Positions 22,778 through 35,146 of a DNA stretch of 64,000 nucleotides are shown here, piece by piece; the stretch's first letter is position 1; each line of letters begins with the position of its first letter. The position numbers and the translations under genes were made by a program. The notes below the pieces were generated by a model. It did not search any database. It was given only the letters and a program-made list of their open reading frames with translations, and was not told the DNA's origin. The DNA comes from Cichorium intybus (taxonomy: Eukaryota > Streptophyta > Magnoliopsida > Asterales > Asteraceae), in the NCBI GenBank assembly GCA_023525715.1, contig CM042011.1, forward strand, positions 60,337,354 through 60,401,353. The letters run 5' to 3'.

Positions 22778-23460
22778 TAATAATGATTTTTCTATTTATT
22801 ATTATTTTTATAGCAATAGCCAATAAAATTAATCATATTTATCGTTTCTCTAAAATAAAATGTAATAAAAAAAGATCAACTAAAATAAAAAGGAATAACA
22901 AAAATGAACGACAAAAAGAGAAAAGTGTATTAAAAAATAATTACATCTTTAGGTATTGTAAAATATCATATGTTTGGAAAAACAATGTTTGTGCATATAT
23001 TTCATGAGTTTAGTTCTTTTCACGAACAATGTATTATTTTTTTGCAAAATATAAAAAATAATGGTGCTTTTGTAAAATCTAAAAGTTACAAAATTGACTA
23101 ACAAATATTTTCTTAGAAATCTAAACAAAATTAGGTAGACCAAATTTGGTAAAGGTGTGAAGCTTATTAGGGTGTCCGATGTGGAGGTACGGAAGGGGTG
23201 CAAGAAGGCCCTTCACCGCGGGGAACACCTCCCCTTATGTGGGGACCCCGCATTTTGAGCCTCACATAAGTGTTTTTCGTCGTGCGGCGAGATGGCAAAA
23301 GGAAATTGTAAGGTTGTACATTGTGCATCATTAATTGTACCAAAAATTAAAGGAAGTGAGAGGTGACAATTTACAATGGTGAGAAAAAGAATAATGGATG
23401 TTGATGTGGTAAAGCAAAAAATGAATGGTGAGAGAAGGCCACAGCGCATGGCCTTAGGCG
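22776..23460. other. Intergenic stretch with a GC-rich patch
   Basis: AT-rich to about 23155, then a compositionally different patch (23160-23300, with CCGCGGGG and GTGGGGACCCCGC). The patch could be part of a small DNA transposon, but I found no terminal inverted repeats. It is cut by the solo LTR at 23466. Confidence 0.35.
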
Positions 23461-23465
23461 AGAAG
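23461..23465. repeat. Target-site duplication AGAAG, left
   Basis: AGAAG here and at 25939-25943, exactly flanking the solo LTR. Confidence 0.85.
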
Positions 23466-24169
23466 TGTAACGCCCAGTTTCAACACAGAGTATACCCAGA
23501 ACATTTTTCGCATTTATAACATAAATAGTATAATTGGGTACTTGTGAGCTCTGGAATCTACAAGAAGTTACCATCGAGAATCGTCCCACGATCCGAGCCG
23601 GGCGCTACAACTGCTAACCTGCACATAATATAACACATACACGTAAGCTACAAAGCTTAGTGAGTGACAAAACAACGGCATGAATAACTTATTTAAATGT
23701 AATACATCACCCAATTCGTGGGTGTAGTTATCCCCTGCAACAACTCATAAGTATTGGTTAATATAAACATATCAAACCAGCTATATTTCATTATTAATAA
23801 CTACAAATATTCTTTCTGTAGTTACACTGGTATCTACTAATACCTAGGCTACTAATAAACAAGCACAGTGTAATACAAGTTATACAAGTATACACCTAAC
23901 CGACAACTTGGTACCACTACTCGGTACCACTATACGGTATTTCATCACACTGATTTCCAACATGAAATCATCTACTCTACGACTTTTCTGATCGTAAGCC
24001 ATAAGGGTTTTATATTTATCTCCTCTTCAACTTTTATGATTTCAAATCATTAAGATTCACCACTACCCTTATTGTAATATAAGCACAACAACTTTAATCA
24101 TATATGTTAGGCAATTAAGCCTCATCTCTTAGCCACATAGGTCAATATATGTTTCACAAAGGTTCTTAC

Positions 24170-24560
24170 CATTTGTTAGGTTATTAAACCCAACCGCATA
24201 GCCGTAAAGCCGTTATGAACCACAAAGGTTCCTGCAATATGTCTGGTAGTTAAACCCAACCGCGTAGCCAAAAAGGTTGTTAAGAATCACCAAGGTTCCT
24301 ACAATATATCGGGTAGTTAAACCCAACCGCTTATCCATAAAGGCTATTATATTTGGACATTGGAAAGCCACAAGGGCCGTATATTTGGATATCAAATCCA
24401 ATCTCCTAGCCACAGAGGCCGTATATTTGGATATCAAATACAATCTCCTAGCCACGGAGGCCATATATTTGGATATCAAATCCAATCTTCTAGCCATGGA
24501 GGCCCTATATTTGGATATCAAATCTAATCTCCTAGCTACGGAGGCCGTATATTTGGTACA
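24170..24560. repeat. Tandem arrays inside the solo LTR
   Basis: Two adjoining arrays. About three units of roughly 60 bp (with TAAACCCAACCGC and AAAGGTT) lie at 24170-24350. About four to five units of roughly 42 bp (TATATTTGGATATCAAAT, then CTCCTAGCCACGGAGGCC) lie at 24376-24555. The open frames over them (repeated DIKSNLLATEA) come from the repeat. Confidence 0.85.
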
Positions 24561-25629
24561 GTACGAGTCCTCACTCGACCACTAAGGTCTGTATGAACCG
24601 TACAAGTTCCCATAATAAATCTTGGGTAATTTAACCAAATCACTTGGCCACAAGGCTTAACATCATGACTGTAAGGTACTCATACCCAACAGTCCCTGCA
24701 TACCTGTAAAATTATCACAAGTATTGTATACATAATACATCATACTGCATATATTTCATCATATATAATCATTTTGCATACTTCTCTATGGTTGCTAAGT
24801 ACTCTTTAAGCAAACCACTAATATTACTGTTGTACCTATTCACAAGTACTCATCTTGTGATATATGTAAACTTCATTTCAAATGAACACGAGACTCTTAT
24901 CTCAATGCCAGTTACTTCACATCGTAACCATAAACTTCTAGCACATATAATCACATAGGATTCTCTATGTGTCTACATAATTTACACGTAATTTACTACA
25001 TGCATCATCTTGTGTATAACTACAAAACGCACCTGTAATAACAAGTTATTTCTAACATTTGATACACCCGAATTACATAGTAATCTTTACATACTTGTGA
25101 ATCAATCTAGCATCATATACACACATAAGATGTTACAACTAACATGTAGGTAGGGTTACTCACCTGATTTGAAGTTCTATATGATTTTAGCTAACACCAC
25201 AGTAGGTACAAACGACCCCTCAACGTTTTCCAGCACCTACATAATCAAACACATACCAAGTAGAGGTGAATACCTTGTTTTTCTTCCATCCAACCTTGAA
25301 ACTTGATCACAACAGTCAAGGCTCGGGATTAGAACATTTCAAAACATCCAAACAACTACTACATACTCAATTTTCGACTAATCACAGGTGGTTCATCATA
25401 ACCACTCGAAATCAACCCAAAACAACCAAATCAACCGTTCAAAAGGGCTAAAACTATAAACTTTACCTTCAATAAGCGAGATATCGAAAATTACTTTAAT
25501 CTTTTGCGTTATAGCATTCTGATTTGGTCCTAATACGAAGAGGGAATGTTTCTAGGGTTTTGGGGGTGTTTTTGTTCGAGAATTTCTGCTCAAATGACTC
25601 AAAATCGTGAATATAAAGTGTGGGGTCTG

Positions 25630-25800
25630 TGCACAGCACGGCCCGTGTCCAAGTTACACGGCCCGTGTAACTTGTAGGATGCTTTAAAAATTGGTCTGCA
25701 GGAAACACGACCCGTGTCCAAAGTACACGACCCGTGTAAGTCTCGGTAAGAATTCATCGACCTTTTACACGACCCTTACTCAATTTACACGGCCCGTGTA
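25630..25800. repeat. GC-rich palindrome cluster in the solo LTR
   Basis: Five to six versions of ACACG(G/A)CCCGTGT, each self-complementary, in otherwise AT-rich DNA. The same motif occurs in LTR B at 6372-6440. Confidence 0.85.
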
Positions 25801-25943
25801 ACCCATTTTTGGCGTTTTTCGCACGAAAACTATACCCAAAAGGTGTTCTAATCACCCAAACACTTATAACATCATATTAAATCATAATTACACTATGATT
25901 AACATATATTTACTTACCAAAAGTAATGTGGTGTTACAAGAAG

Positions 25944-28299
25944 CGTTGCTTCAAAAACAATCAAATACTTTTTGTAATTTTGCGAATATGATTTGAAATA
26001 AAATAAGTCGTGTCATAAAAAAATTATGTGTACTATTTTTTTCAAAATAAAATTATTTTGTGATACATGTTGAAAATATATGATGCTAAATACACCTCAT
26101 TTAGGATGGATAGAATGGATGACAGACATCCGGCTGGAGTTGCCAACATCAAAGCATTGTAATAGTGTCTCGTTTCCCATCAAGGCTGATCTTCTTCCTT
26201 CTTTTTGTCCACCCTAATTCTGGAGAAATAATTTGTCGTTTCCTTCTTTTATTAGATACCAGGAGGGTGTATATGGTGTTCTCGCCAGTATCGGATGTGC
26301 CACATCAACAACCCCCTCTGCCAGTCCTAAAACACTTTTTAAAATCAAAAGATTATTAATTCAAAAAGTGTTCATGTATTAAAGTGTAGAAAATGTGGTT
26401 TCAATATTCAACACAAGTCTTTAAGTTCAAATTAACGAGATTGCAATGATTAATATCAAAACATAGTTCAAATAAAACCACTACAAAGTCATGGCCTTCT
26501 AAATGTCTCTGCATTCTTTAATCCTCATCTCTAACATCTTCGATCTGAGCAAATGTCAAAATAAAGTTAGACTTTGAAAAGCCTAGTGAGAATATTTGAG
26601 GTTGACCATTGTTAAAGTAAGAATGATGGCTTTTATTTCACTCAAGTTAAACATCCAAAATGAATTTAATATAATCAAAGTTTCCAAAGGTTTGATCATC
26701 AAATATCTAGGGCGCTTCAAAGTTAAAGGAGATAATAACCCATAATCCAATTTCAAAGTTCCAATATAATTAAATAAACCAACAATGATTATCTAATCAA
26801 CACTTAAAATATTTATCCAATAATTCAACAATTCATAATGGGATATTCAATCAACAAATAATGAACATGCAATATGCATTATATCTCATCCCAGGTTCTT
26901 CTCAGTAGTCCAAGTTCATATAGATGGTTAGTGTAAGGCTCATGTATGGAAGAATCTCTTTACACACACAACTTCAAATGCTCGTTCTAATTTTAGGATC
27001 ATGTATCAGTAACACAAAGTAGCTCATACACTTTCAAATGCTTATTCAAGCTCAAAGTTAGGTAACTTGTGAAACACCACACAAGTACCACATAGAGGTA
27101 GCGAACCTTGCTTCTGCAAGTGATGATTGTCAAGAAATTTACTCACGTCACTCAAGTGAAATCCTACATGGATATAATGAATGAACACAACGTCCCTATC
27201 CTATATCAATGCACATGTAGGATGACAAAAACATCAAAATAGATATTTAGGGACGTGTACTTCTAGTAAACTCATCTTATATCTTACATATTCATATTAC
27301 ATTTATATAGTAGCTACGGAAGAAGTGGTCCAAAGTGAGTGTTCCATACTTTTACTCGTACAGGGTATAATGTTACTTGGACAGAGTAACCAGTCAGAAA
27401 CACACGGGAAGTTTGGCCACCTAGTACTTGGACCGATTAGAATCTTACTTTGATCGAGTAAGTCTGCACAACCTTAAAAAGTGGGCTGTGATTTAAAATC
27501 CATGTAACCATTGTACTTTGCTCCAAAAGCTTCCAAACTTTCCCAAACTCAACCAATAGATATTTATGATCAAAATACGCCCTAACAATTTTTACTAATA
27601 GCAAAATGGTTCTTAGTTAATTCATGTCTTAAATACTCAAAGGTCTTAATGGCTCATGATCAATCATCCACTTCAAGTCTTAATTCAGGAATGATCCATA
27701 AGACATCATAAATACTTTTTCATGACTTAATAACTAATAATGATCCTTCAAATATGTATAAATTATTATATAAATCCTAGTCATAACTTTAAATCATGAT
27801 TTTAATCCTCTAAATATGATTCCAAGTACCATTATAGAGTTGTGATGGTTCAATCCTTCATAAAAGTTGTGAGTTCCTTTAAAACCTTTAAATTCTCTTT
27901 AAAACCTTCAAAATATATATTTACTTAAATCAATTGATTCATTTGGAAATTTAACTATTGTTTTTTATGTTTAACTTTGATTAAAAACCATCACATTCTA
28001 TTCTAATGGTAAATTACCATTGGAATCATGAATTCCACTCATAAACTTCAAAAGGAACTCATGAACCAATAACTCGATTAACTACCCTATCTTTCTTTGA
28101 TTTGAATCCATTAAAACATCCAGGAGCATGAGTACAACTAATACAAGCCATTGTATAACTTAAACACCAAATTAGGTTTCCTAACATCATTGAAGATGGA
28201 ATCAACTGTTTAAAGGATGAAAAGGTATTATATTGATGTTCAAGTGTAAATTCATAACATCTAATACATACACAAATATGGATGAGCAAAATAATTGTT
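25944..28299. other. Spacer, possibly a decayed minus-strand LTR
   Basis: No gene seen. At 27345-27465 there are three imperfect palindromes of TTACT...AGTAA type. ACTCACGT occurs at 27139 and TAGTGAG at 26584, which recalls the internal layout of the neighbouring gypsy LTRs. No TGTAAC/GTTACA ends could be placed, so this is only a suggestion. Confidence 0.3.
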
Positions 28300-28304
28300 G
28301 TAAC
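28300..28304. repeat. Target-site duplication GTAAC, left of E1
   Basis: GTAAC at 28300-28304, 37811-37815 and 46063-46067: left of E1, between E1 and E2, and right of E2. Confidence 0.85.
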
Positions 28305-30554
28305 TGTAACACCCCACTTTTCATACAATTTTTTTTTTTTTTACAACTTTTATTACAAACTTTGCAAACAAGCCATGTCTTTTTAATACAAACGGGGTAT
28401 CACGAATTCGTTTCACAACCATGGTTCAAACCTGTTTATTATACACTTTTCACAATAACCGATGCTACGGTCCCACCCACGACTCTTCTAACGCTCTTCC
28501 GGTTTACCTGAGTACATAGCATTTAAAACAAATACGTGAGACATAATGTCTCGTGAGCATTATGGGTTTAGACCCAAAACAGTTTACCAATTATATCATT
28601 ATTCTTTAAGTTTCCAATTGTACATTTCTTGTGAGCGCACCCACAGGTATTCCTTATTTCATGATGGTACTTTCCTATGAGCGCACCCGTAGGTTTTTAT
28701 ACGAGACGCACCCGTATAACTACTTCCCCAATAGCATGAAACGGATTCATCTATCAGAGTAAGACAACTACTTCGCGACGGGAGGTACCATCCCAGTAGT
28801 GTCTTATTGCCACCCCTACCGCAGCAGGCCGTGGTCTTTATCCGGATACTAAAGCAACTTATCATCATGACTCAATCACATTATTAGTCACTGTATTTCT
28901 GGTTCCATTTCTTTCACATTAAAATCATACTTTTCATAATATACTTTAAAAGTCATAACCCACTTTGACTCTCAAAATACTTTAAATAAAATTCATTTAG
29001 CTATGTACTAAAAAATCCACATAACACTCACCTCGAGTCACCTAGGGATCAGTTAGTCTTTTGCACTTCTTTTTCCTTCGCTCGGTTCACCGTATTTGAA
29101 CCACCACCTATTATTTACAAGATATACGTTTATATTCAATTCATACATGTAACAACTAACTTACAGCACAAGAGTGCCATACTATGCTACTACGGGTTAT
29201 AATAAATGTTTAACTATTAATAAGCTCGTTTAACGGTTTTCTTCCGAAATACGCGTATTCTGCTACAGTACCCCCGAGGGGTCGTATTTCAGTTCCGACT
29301 CTTTTCCATGAAATCTTAAGCCATATTAGACTTGTGTTTCAAATTTGGAGTTCATTGGACAAGTCTAGCTAGAATTTAAAAATCAAGTTTTGAAGTGAAT
29401 AGTGATTTTCGCCACTGCCGCTACAGTGATTTTTCCGTAAGGTCGGATTACGGATTTGACCATTCCCGACATGTTCTTATACCATTATAGGGTTATGGCT
29501 AAAATTTCAGGTCAATCGGACATGTCTAGCTATGGTTTCTAGCGTTTGGAATATTTGAAATCTTTAACAATTTTGGTCCCTGACTGAGGGCGCACTGCGC
29601 CTGGCTAGGGGCGCACTGCGCCTGGGCGCACCCCGCCCTGGTCCTGGGCGCACTGCGCCTGGCGCCTGGGCAGTGTCCTGATCAGTCGCGATTTGTGCAC
29701 TGTAGCACGCAGTTTTCACCCATTAAGCACTTATTTCAGTGCTTAATCATATGTGGTTTGTTCTAGGACCAAAACCCTTGACTAATAACAGGTTTTAAGC
29801 TATTAAAAACACCTTAATCACACCAATTCGTGATTTAGGGTTCTTGAGCAACATTCCAATTTCTCAATAATAACAACCTACTTTGCTATTTTTAGCATTT
29901 GTTCTTACTACATGAGCATGTTTTAAGCCTAGAAATCATATGCACTTCATGGATTATGATTGAGATTACAAATTTCAGTCCACTCTATAGAAACCCATCA
30001 AGAACACACAAAGGCTTGGGTAGAAACTTTGATTACTAACCTTGGAATCACCAATTCCAACTTCAATTCTTGATTTCCTTGACAAATTTGAACTTCTTCT
30101 CCCCGTGTTCTTCCTGCTCACTCTCGCTCTCTCTAATCCTCTCTGGAAACTTCTGTTGTTTCTTTACATAATGAAGGGAATAAGTTTATATAATTAATAT
30201 ATAAAACATTTGCATTTTGGTCCTTTGGTTTCTAACTTCTCTACAAAAATGGTCCTAAGACCATAACTTTACAACCAAAGTTCCATTAACTTCTAACTTA
30301 ACATTTTCTTGACATTTTGGTCATCTCCATGTCAAATGACCATTATACCCTTTTCGGCCAAATTTCACTATTCACACGGTAAAACTCCAAATTTCACATA
30401 ACTTCTTATTTCTTGTATTATTATTATACAAATACATATTATTACACATAATAATCTCACAACGTGTCAAAAGACCGTTTTGCCATTTTACAACTTTTCG
30501 TCCTTTTCACCCGATTATTTTACATTTTATTACACATTTTCACGGGTTCTTACA
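28305..30554 (-). mobile_element. E1 3' LTR (2,250 bp)
   Basis: Plus-strand ends TGTAACACCCC and GGGTTCTTACA. Predicted sense leader signals: TATA near 30195-30210, donor at 30041|30040 (CCAAG|GTTAGT) just after GGAATTGGTGATTCC, exon 29107-29032 ending CGAG|GTGAGT, acceptor at 28508 (ACTCAG|GTAAAC). A cluster of GGCGCACTGCGCC-type palindromes lies at 29585-29665 within predicted intron 1. Confidence 0.9.
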
Positions 30555-30570
30555 ACCTCTCCCCCTTAAG
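30555..30570 (-). other. E1 polypurine tract
   Basis: The minus strand reads CTTAAGGGGGAGAGGT directly before the 3' LTR and overlaps the end of the polyprotein gene. Confidence 0.75.
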
Positions 30571-33500
30571 AGGATTCCGTCCTCGGAATCTTCTCATAAT
30601 TCGTGAAATTCGGGTATCTTTTCTTCATTTCTTCTAGCGTCTCCCAAGTTAAATCCGAGCCCGACGCGTGCTTCCATTTGACCAAGACTAAGTCAATTTC
30701 CTTGTTTCTCAACTTCTTGGTTCTCACCTCCAACATTGCTTCTGGTTCTTCTATCAGCTTATTCGGAGCTTCCACAGTTAGGTCTTTCAACGGGATAATA
30801 AGTTCACTTTTTCCAAAGTACTTTTTCAAATAACACACATGGAATGTATCATGAATAGCACTCAGTTCACGTGGTAATTCTAATTTGAAAGCTTGTTCAC
30901 CAATTCTTTTCAAGATCTTGAATGGTCCAATGTATCTTGGACTCAATTTACCCCTCTTTCCAAATCTTACCACACCTTTCCACGGTGACACTTTGAGCAT
31001 TACAAGATCACCTTCCTTTAAATCGTAAGGTCTCTTCTTCAAATATGCATAACTCTTCTGCCTATCCTGAGCAGCTTTCATATTAGCTTGAATTATCTTG
31101 ATCTTTTCGTTTGTTATCCTTACAATTTCCGGCCCAGTCATTTTGGTCTCCCCCGCTTCCAACCAACACAAAGGGGTTCTACACTTTCTGCCATATAGGG
31201 CTTCGAATGGTGGCATTCCAATACTGGAATGATAGCTGTTGTTATAAGAAAACTCTACCAATGGCAAGTGTTCGTCCCAACTTCCACCGAAATCCAGGGC
31301 ACACGCTCGTAGCATATCTTCTACAGTCTGAATGGTTCGTTCACTTTGGCCGTCTGTCTGGGGGTGATAAGCTGTACTCATTTTAATTTTTGTCCCCATT
31401 CGTTCCTGTAGTGCCTCCCACAATTTTGAGGTAAATAGTGGGTCTCTGTCAGACACAATAGACAAGGGAGCTCCGTGAAGTCTTATAACTTCATCCTTAT
31501 ATATCTGCGCCAATGTTTCCAACTGCATATTTTCTTTAATTGCCAAAAACATTGCACTCTTGGTCAAGCGGTCAACAATGACCCATATACGGTTATGACC
31601 TCTTCTAGTTCTCGGTAACCCAACTATGAAATCCATGGTTATGTCTTCCCATTTTCCCGCTGGAATTTGCAATGGTTGAGTATTTCCATACGGGGCTTGG
31701 TGTTCCGCTTTCACTTGTGCACAGGTTGCACATTTAGAAATATATTTGACAATTCTTTTCTTCATTCCCGGCCACCAGTACTGTTCTTTGAGATCCCGAT
31801 AAGTTTTTGTGCTTCCTGGATGAATGGAATATTTTGACTTATGGGATTCTTCTAGTATCAACTTTCGGATTCCACCTGCTTTTGGTACCCACACGCGATT
31901 TCTGACTGTCTTCAGTCCCTGGGTATTTTCTCCAAACACCAAATCTTTTCCCAGTTTTTCCTTCTTTAAGTCACCTCTTTCCAATACTTGCTTTTGCGCG
32001 TCTTTGATGCTTTCTATTAGGCTTGATTTCAATTCGATCTTCATCAACTTCTCTTGACTTTTCTTTTCATGAAACTTCCAACTTAAGGCATCTGCTACCA
32101 CATTCGCTTTCCCAGGGTGGTAAGCGATTTCGCAGTCATAATCATTTATTAGCTCCAGCCACCTACTTTGCCGCATATTAAGATCTTTCTGAGAAAATAC
32201 GTATTGCAAGCTTTTATGATCCGTGTACAAGGTGCACTTTGTTCCGTACAGGTAATGCCTCCAGATTTTTAATGCAAACACAATTGTTGCTAGTTCCAAA
32301 TCGTGCGTTGCATACCGAGTTTCGGGTTCCTTTAATTGGCGAGAAGCATATGCTATTACTTTTCCCCGCTGCATTAATACACAACCCAACCCTCTGTTTG
32401 AGGCATCACTATACACCACGAAATCTTCAGTTCCCTCTGGTAGGGTAAGAACTGGCGCATTACATAACTTCTCTTTTAGTGTTTCAAATGCTCTTTCTTG
32501 TTCCGCCCCCCATTCAAATTTTACTCCTTTCCTTGTTAGCTTCGTAAGAGGTACCGCAATCCGTGAGAAATCTTGGATGAACCGTCGGTAGTATCCGGCG
32601 AGTCCAAGAAAACTTCTCACTTCCGTCGGAGTCTTGGGAAATTCCCATTTCATCACTGCTTCCACCTTTGTTGGATCTACTTTAATGCCCTGGATTGAGA
32701 CGACGTGTCCAAGGAATTGCACTTCTCTTAGCCAAAATTCGCACTTCGAAAATTTTGCATATAACTTCTCTTTCTTTAGAACTTCTAGCACCGTCCTCAA
32801 ATGATTCCCATGTTCCTCTGCATTCTTCGAGTAGATAAGGATGTCATCAATAAAGACGATAACAAACTTATCAAGGAACGGCTTGCACACCCTATTCATC
32901 AAATCCATGAAGATTGCCGGAGCATTCGTCAGACCAAAAGGCATGACCAGGAATTCATAATGCCCGTAGCGAGTGCGAAAAGCAGTCTTCTCAATATCTT
33001 CATTTCTTACGCGCACCTGATGATAACCAGACCGGAGGTCAATCTTGGAGAAATAGTCAGCGCCTTGCAATTGATCAAACAGATCGTCTATTCGTGGTAG
33101 CGGGTAACGGTTCTTGATGGTAATTTTATTGAGCTCGCGGTAGTCAATGCACATTCGCATTGTGCCATCCTTCTTCTTGACAAATAGCACCGGTGCACCC
33201 CAAGGCGACACACTAGGGCGTATGAAGCCTTTATCCAGCAATTCCTGTAATTGTGACATCAACTCCCGCATTTCGGTCGGGGCCAAACGGTATGGAGCAC
33301 GGGCAATAGGAGAAGCTCCGGGTACAAGATCAATGCAAAATTCTACTTGTCTCTCAGGTGGCAAACCAGGTAACTCATCAGGAAAGACTTCAGGGTATTC
33401 TTTCACCACGTCAATGTCATGTACCGTTTTCTTTACCTTTTCTTCCACCATTACATACGCCACATAAGATAAGCATCCTTTCACCAAACATCTCCTGACT

Positions 33501-35146
33501 TTTGCTGCACTAATCAAATTGGACATTCTCTTGGGTTTTTCACCGTACACATACACTTTGCTGCCATTTGGAATCTTCACCGACACTACCTTTTTTCCAC
33601 ATGCGATTTTTGCATCGTTGGCTCCAAGCCAATCCATACCAATGACAACATCAAAAGTCTTCACTCCAATCGGAAGGAGGTTCAACGAAAATTTCTGATC
33701 ATCTATGCTGAGTTCGCAGTCACGGTACACATGTTTTATACCCACCTTCTTACCACTTGCCAATTCTACCTCACATACACGATCTAATGATTCTAGCGGT
33801 ATATTGAATTTTAGACCAAACTCATAGGACACAAACGAACACGTAGCACCAGAGTCAAATAATACATAGGCAGGCATCTGGTTAATTAGTAGAGTACCTG
33901 AGACCACATCTTGTGTCTCCATTGCTTCTTCTCGGGTGAGTTGGAAGGCGCGAGTCTTCACCTTTTGGGGCTCCGTCTTTTTCTGCGCAGTTGATACCAT
34001 TGTCTCGCCACCCTTCTTCGGACAGTTAAAACTATAATGCCCCTTTTCGTGACATGAGAAACACTCGACTTCGATGAGCTTAGGATAGGTACATTCCCTC
34101 GCCTTGTGACCCATTCTTCCGCAGTTAAAACAAGCCGCACTTCCCATCTTACATTCGCCCGTATGCTCTTTCCCGCACTTATCACACATCTTTCGGCTGC
34201 CCTGTTTGGTTGACATCACTACCGACTTTCCCTTCTTATTCCAGCTACTGCTCCCACCACTGAATTTACGTTTATCCCCAGAAGCTTGCCTCTCCACTGT
34301 TCTTCGTTTCCACACATCTTCAACATTTCTTGCTGCCTCAAACGCCGCGTCCATTGTTACCGCCCGTTTTACTTCCAATTCATACTCCCAAGGTAGGCCT
34401 TTCACATAACGGTTGATTCGTGCCCGCTCCGTAGTGTAAATGTTTCCCACGAACGGTAGCATATCGCTGAACTTTTTCGTATACTCGGCCACGGTTAAAT
34501 TACCCTTCTTTAATGTAAGGAACTCATCTTCAAGTTTTTCTATGTCCCGGAGGGGACAATATTTATTCTTCAGGCGGGTGGTGAATTCGGTCCACGACCA
34601 CTTGTAAATTACATCCTTTCCAACCAGTTCGTATAAGGTGTTCCACCAGACCAACGCATCGTCTTTCAACATTCGTGAGGCATAATAAACTTTATCCTTC
34701 TCATGACACTTGCTGACCTCCAATACTTGCTCTGTCTCCCGTATCCACCGCATCGTGACCTTAGGCTCGTAACTACCATAGTATTCCGTTGGCTTACATG
34801 TCAGAAAAGTTTTAAAAGAACATCTCTTCTTATCTTCTGTCCCCACACTATCCTCATCCGTAACCGAATCTTCATTAGTGGGTCTCCAAGAAGCATCATC
34901 GGCTGAAGGGTTAGGTTGTGGGTCCCCCAGTCGTGTATTCAACATTTGCCGCATATCCTCCCTCATCTCTGTCTTTAGATTGCTAATAAGATTTTGAATA
35001 GCCTCCAAAGTCACGGGTGGAGGTTGCGGTATTGGATTTGGGTTAGGACCCATGTTAACCGCATCATCAACAGGGTTATCTCCATGGGACGGGGTACGAC
35101 TTGCTGTCCGTCCTTCACTAAAAACGTTCTGATCTCCACTCTCCAT
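30566..35146 (-). CDS. E1 gag-pol polyprotein, intact (1,526 aa)
   Basis: A single open frame. Gag core is at about 105-290 (WIRETEQVLEV, ALVWWNT). Cysteine-rich knuckles lie at 321-375 (CDKCGKEHTGEC, CFNCGRMGHKAREC, CFSCHEKGHYSFNC). The protease has FDSGA at 430-434. Reverse transcriptase spans about 600-800, with MCIDYRELNK and FIDD at 765-768. RNase H begins at about 908 (VVYSDAS, YTDHKSL). The integrase zinc region has HPGSTKTYRDL and CATC (1109-1142), and the catalytic residues are D1172, D1233 and E1269 with 35 residues between the last two. A chromodomain-like end (1465-1515, LVKWKHASGSDLTWE) probably directs integration to particular chromatin. No stop or frameshift interrupts it. LTR-proximal leader and primer site are present, so this copy may be active or recently so. 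Confidence 0.95.
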   Translation of the reverse strand: MESGDQNVFSEGRTASRTPSHGDNPVDDAVNMGPNPNPIPQPPPVTLEAIQNLISNLKTEMREDMRQMLNTRLGDPQPNPSADDASWRPTNEDSVTDEDSVGTEDKKRCSFKTFLTCKPTEYYGSYEPKVTMRWIRETEQVLEVSKCHEKDKVYYASRMLKDDALVWWNTLYELVGKDVIYKWSWTEFTTRLKNKYCPLRDIEKLEDEFLTLKKGNLTVAEYTKKFSDMLPFVGNIYTTERARINRYVKGLPWEYELEVKRAVTMDAAFEAARNVEDVWKRRTVERQASGDKRKFSGGSSSWNKKGKSVVMSTKQGSRKMCDKCGKEHTGECKMGSAACFNCGRMGHKARECTYPKLIEVECFSCHEKGHYSFNCPKKGGETMVSTAQKKTEPQKVKTRAFQLTREEAMETQDVVSGTLLINQMPAYVLFDSGATCSFVSYEFGLKFNIPLESLDRVCEVELASGKKVGIKHVYRDCELSIDDQKFSLNLLPIGVKTFDVVIGMDWLGANDAKIACGKKVVSVKIPNGSKVYVYGEKPKRMSNLISAAKVRRCLVKGCLSYVAYVMVEEKVKKTVHDIDVVKEYPEVFPDELPGLPPERQVEFCIDLVPGASPIARAPYRLAPTEMRELMSQLQELLDKGFIRPSVSPWGAPVLFVKKKDGTMRMCIDYRELNKITIKNRYPLPRIDDLFDQLQGADYFSKIDLRSGYHQVRVRNEDIEKTAFRTRYGHYEFLVMPFGLTNAPAIFMDLMNRVCKPFLDKFVIVFIDDILIYSKNAEEHGNHLRTVLEVLKKEKLYAKFSKCEFWLREVQFLGHVVSIQGIKVDPTKVEAVMKWEFPKTPTEVRSFLGLAGYYRRFIQDFSRIAVPLTKLTRKGVKFEWGAEQERAFETLKEKLCNAPVLTLPEGTEDFVVYSDASNRGLGCVLMQRGKVIAYASRQLKEPETRYATHDLELATIVFALKIWRHYLYGTKCTLYTDHKSLQYVFSQKDLNMRQSRWLELINDYDCEIAYHPGKANVVADALSWKFHEKKSQEKLMKIELKSSLIESIKDAQKQVLERGDLKKEKLGKDLVFGENTQGLKTVRNRVWVPKAGGIRKLILEESHKSKYSIHPGSTKTYRDLKEQYWWPGMKKRIVKYISKCATCAQVKAEHQAPYGNTQPLQIPAGKWEDITMDFIVGLPRTRRGHNRIWVIVDRLTKSAMFLAIKENMQLETLAQIYKDEVIRLHGAPLSIVSDRDPLFTSKLWEALQERMGTKIKMSTAYHPQTDGQSERTIQTVEDMLRACALDFGGSWDEHLPLVEFSYNNSYHSSIGMPPFEALYGRKCRTPLCWLEAGETKMTGPEIVRITNEKIKIIQANMKAAQDRQKSYAYLKKRPYDLKEGDLVMLKVSPWKGVVRFGKRGKLSPRYIGPFKILKRIGEQAFKLELPRELSAIHDTFHVCYLKKYFGKSELIIPLKDLTVEAPNKLIEEPEAMLEVRTKKLRNKEIDLVLVKWKHASGSDLTWETLEEMKKRYPNFTNYEKIPRTESS

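Larger units (their letters stand above)
23466..25938 (-). mobile_element. Solo LTR, Ty3/gypsy (2,473 bp)
   Basis: Plus-strand ends are TGTAACGCCC and GTGGTGTTACA, flanked by perfect AGAAG duplications, with no internal region: the product of LTR-LTR recombination. The minus orientation follows from its leader signals. Predicted sense signals: TATA near 25615, donor at 25467|25466 (GAAG|GTAAAG), exon 25236-25164 ending TCAG|GTGAGT, acceptor at 23619 (TGTGCAG|GTTAGC). ACACGGCCCGTGT-type palindromes (25630-25800) lie upstream of the TATA. A tandem array fills the second predicted intron. Confidence 0.88.

Noticed and set aside
23160..23300. GC-rich patch that could be a DNA transposon end
   Set aside because: No terminal inverted repeats or target duplication could be found, and the solo LTR interrupts the area.
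24213..24585. Repetitive open frames on both strands in the solo LTR
   Set aside because: Periodicity follows the 42-bp DNA repeat; no known protein likeness.
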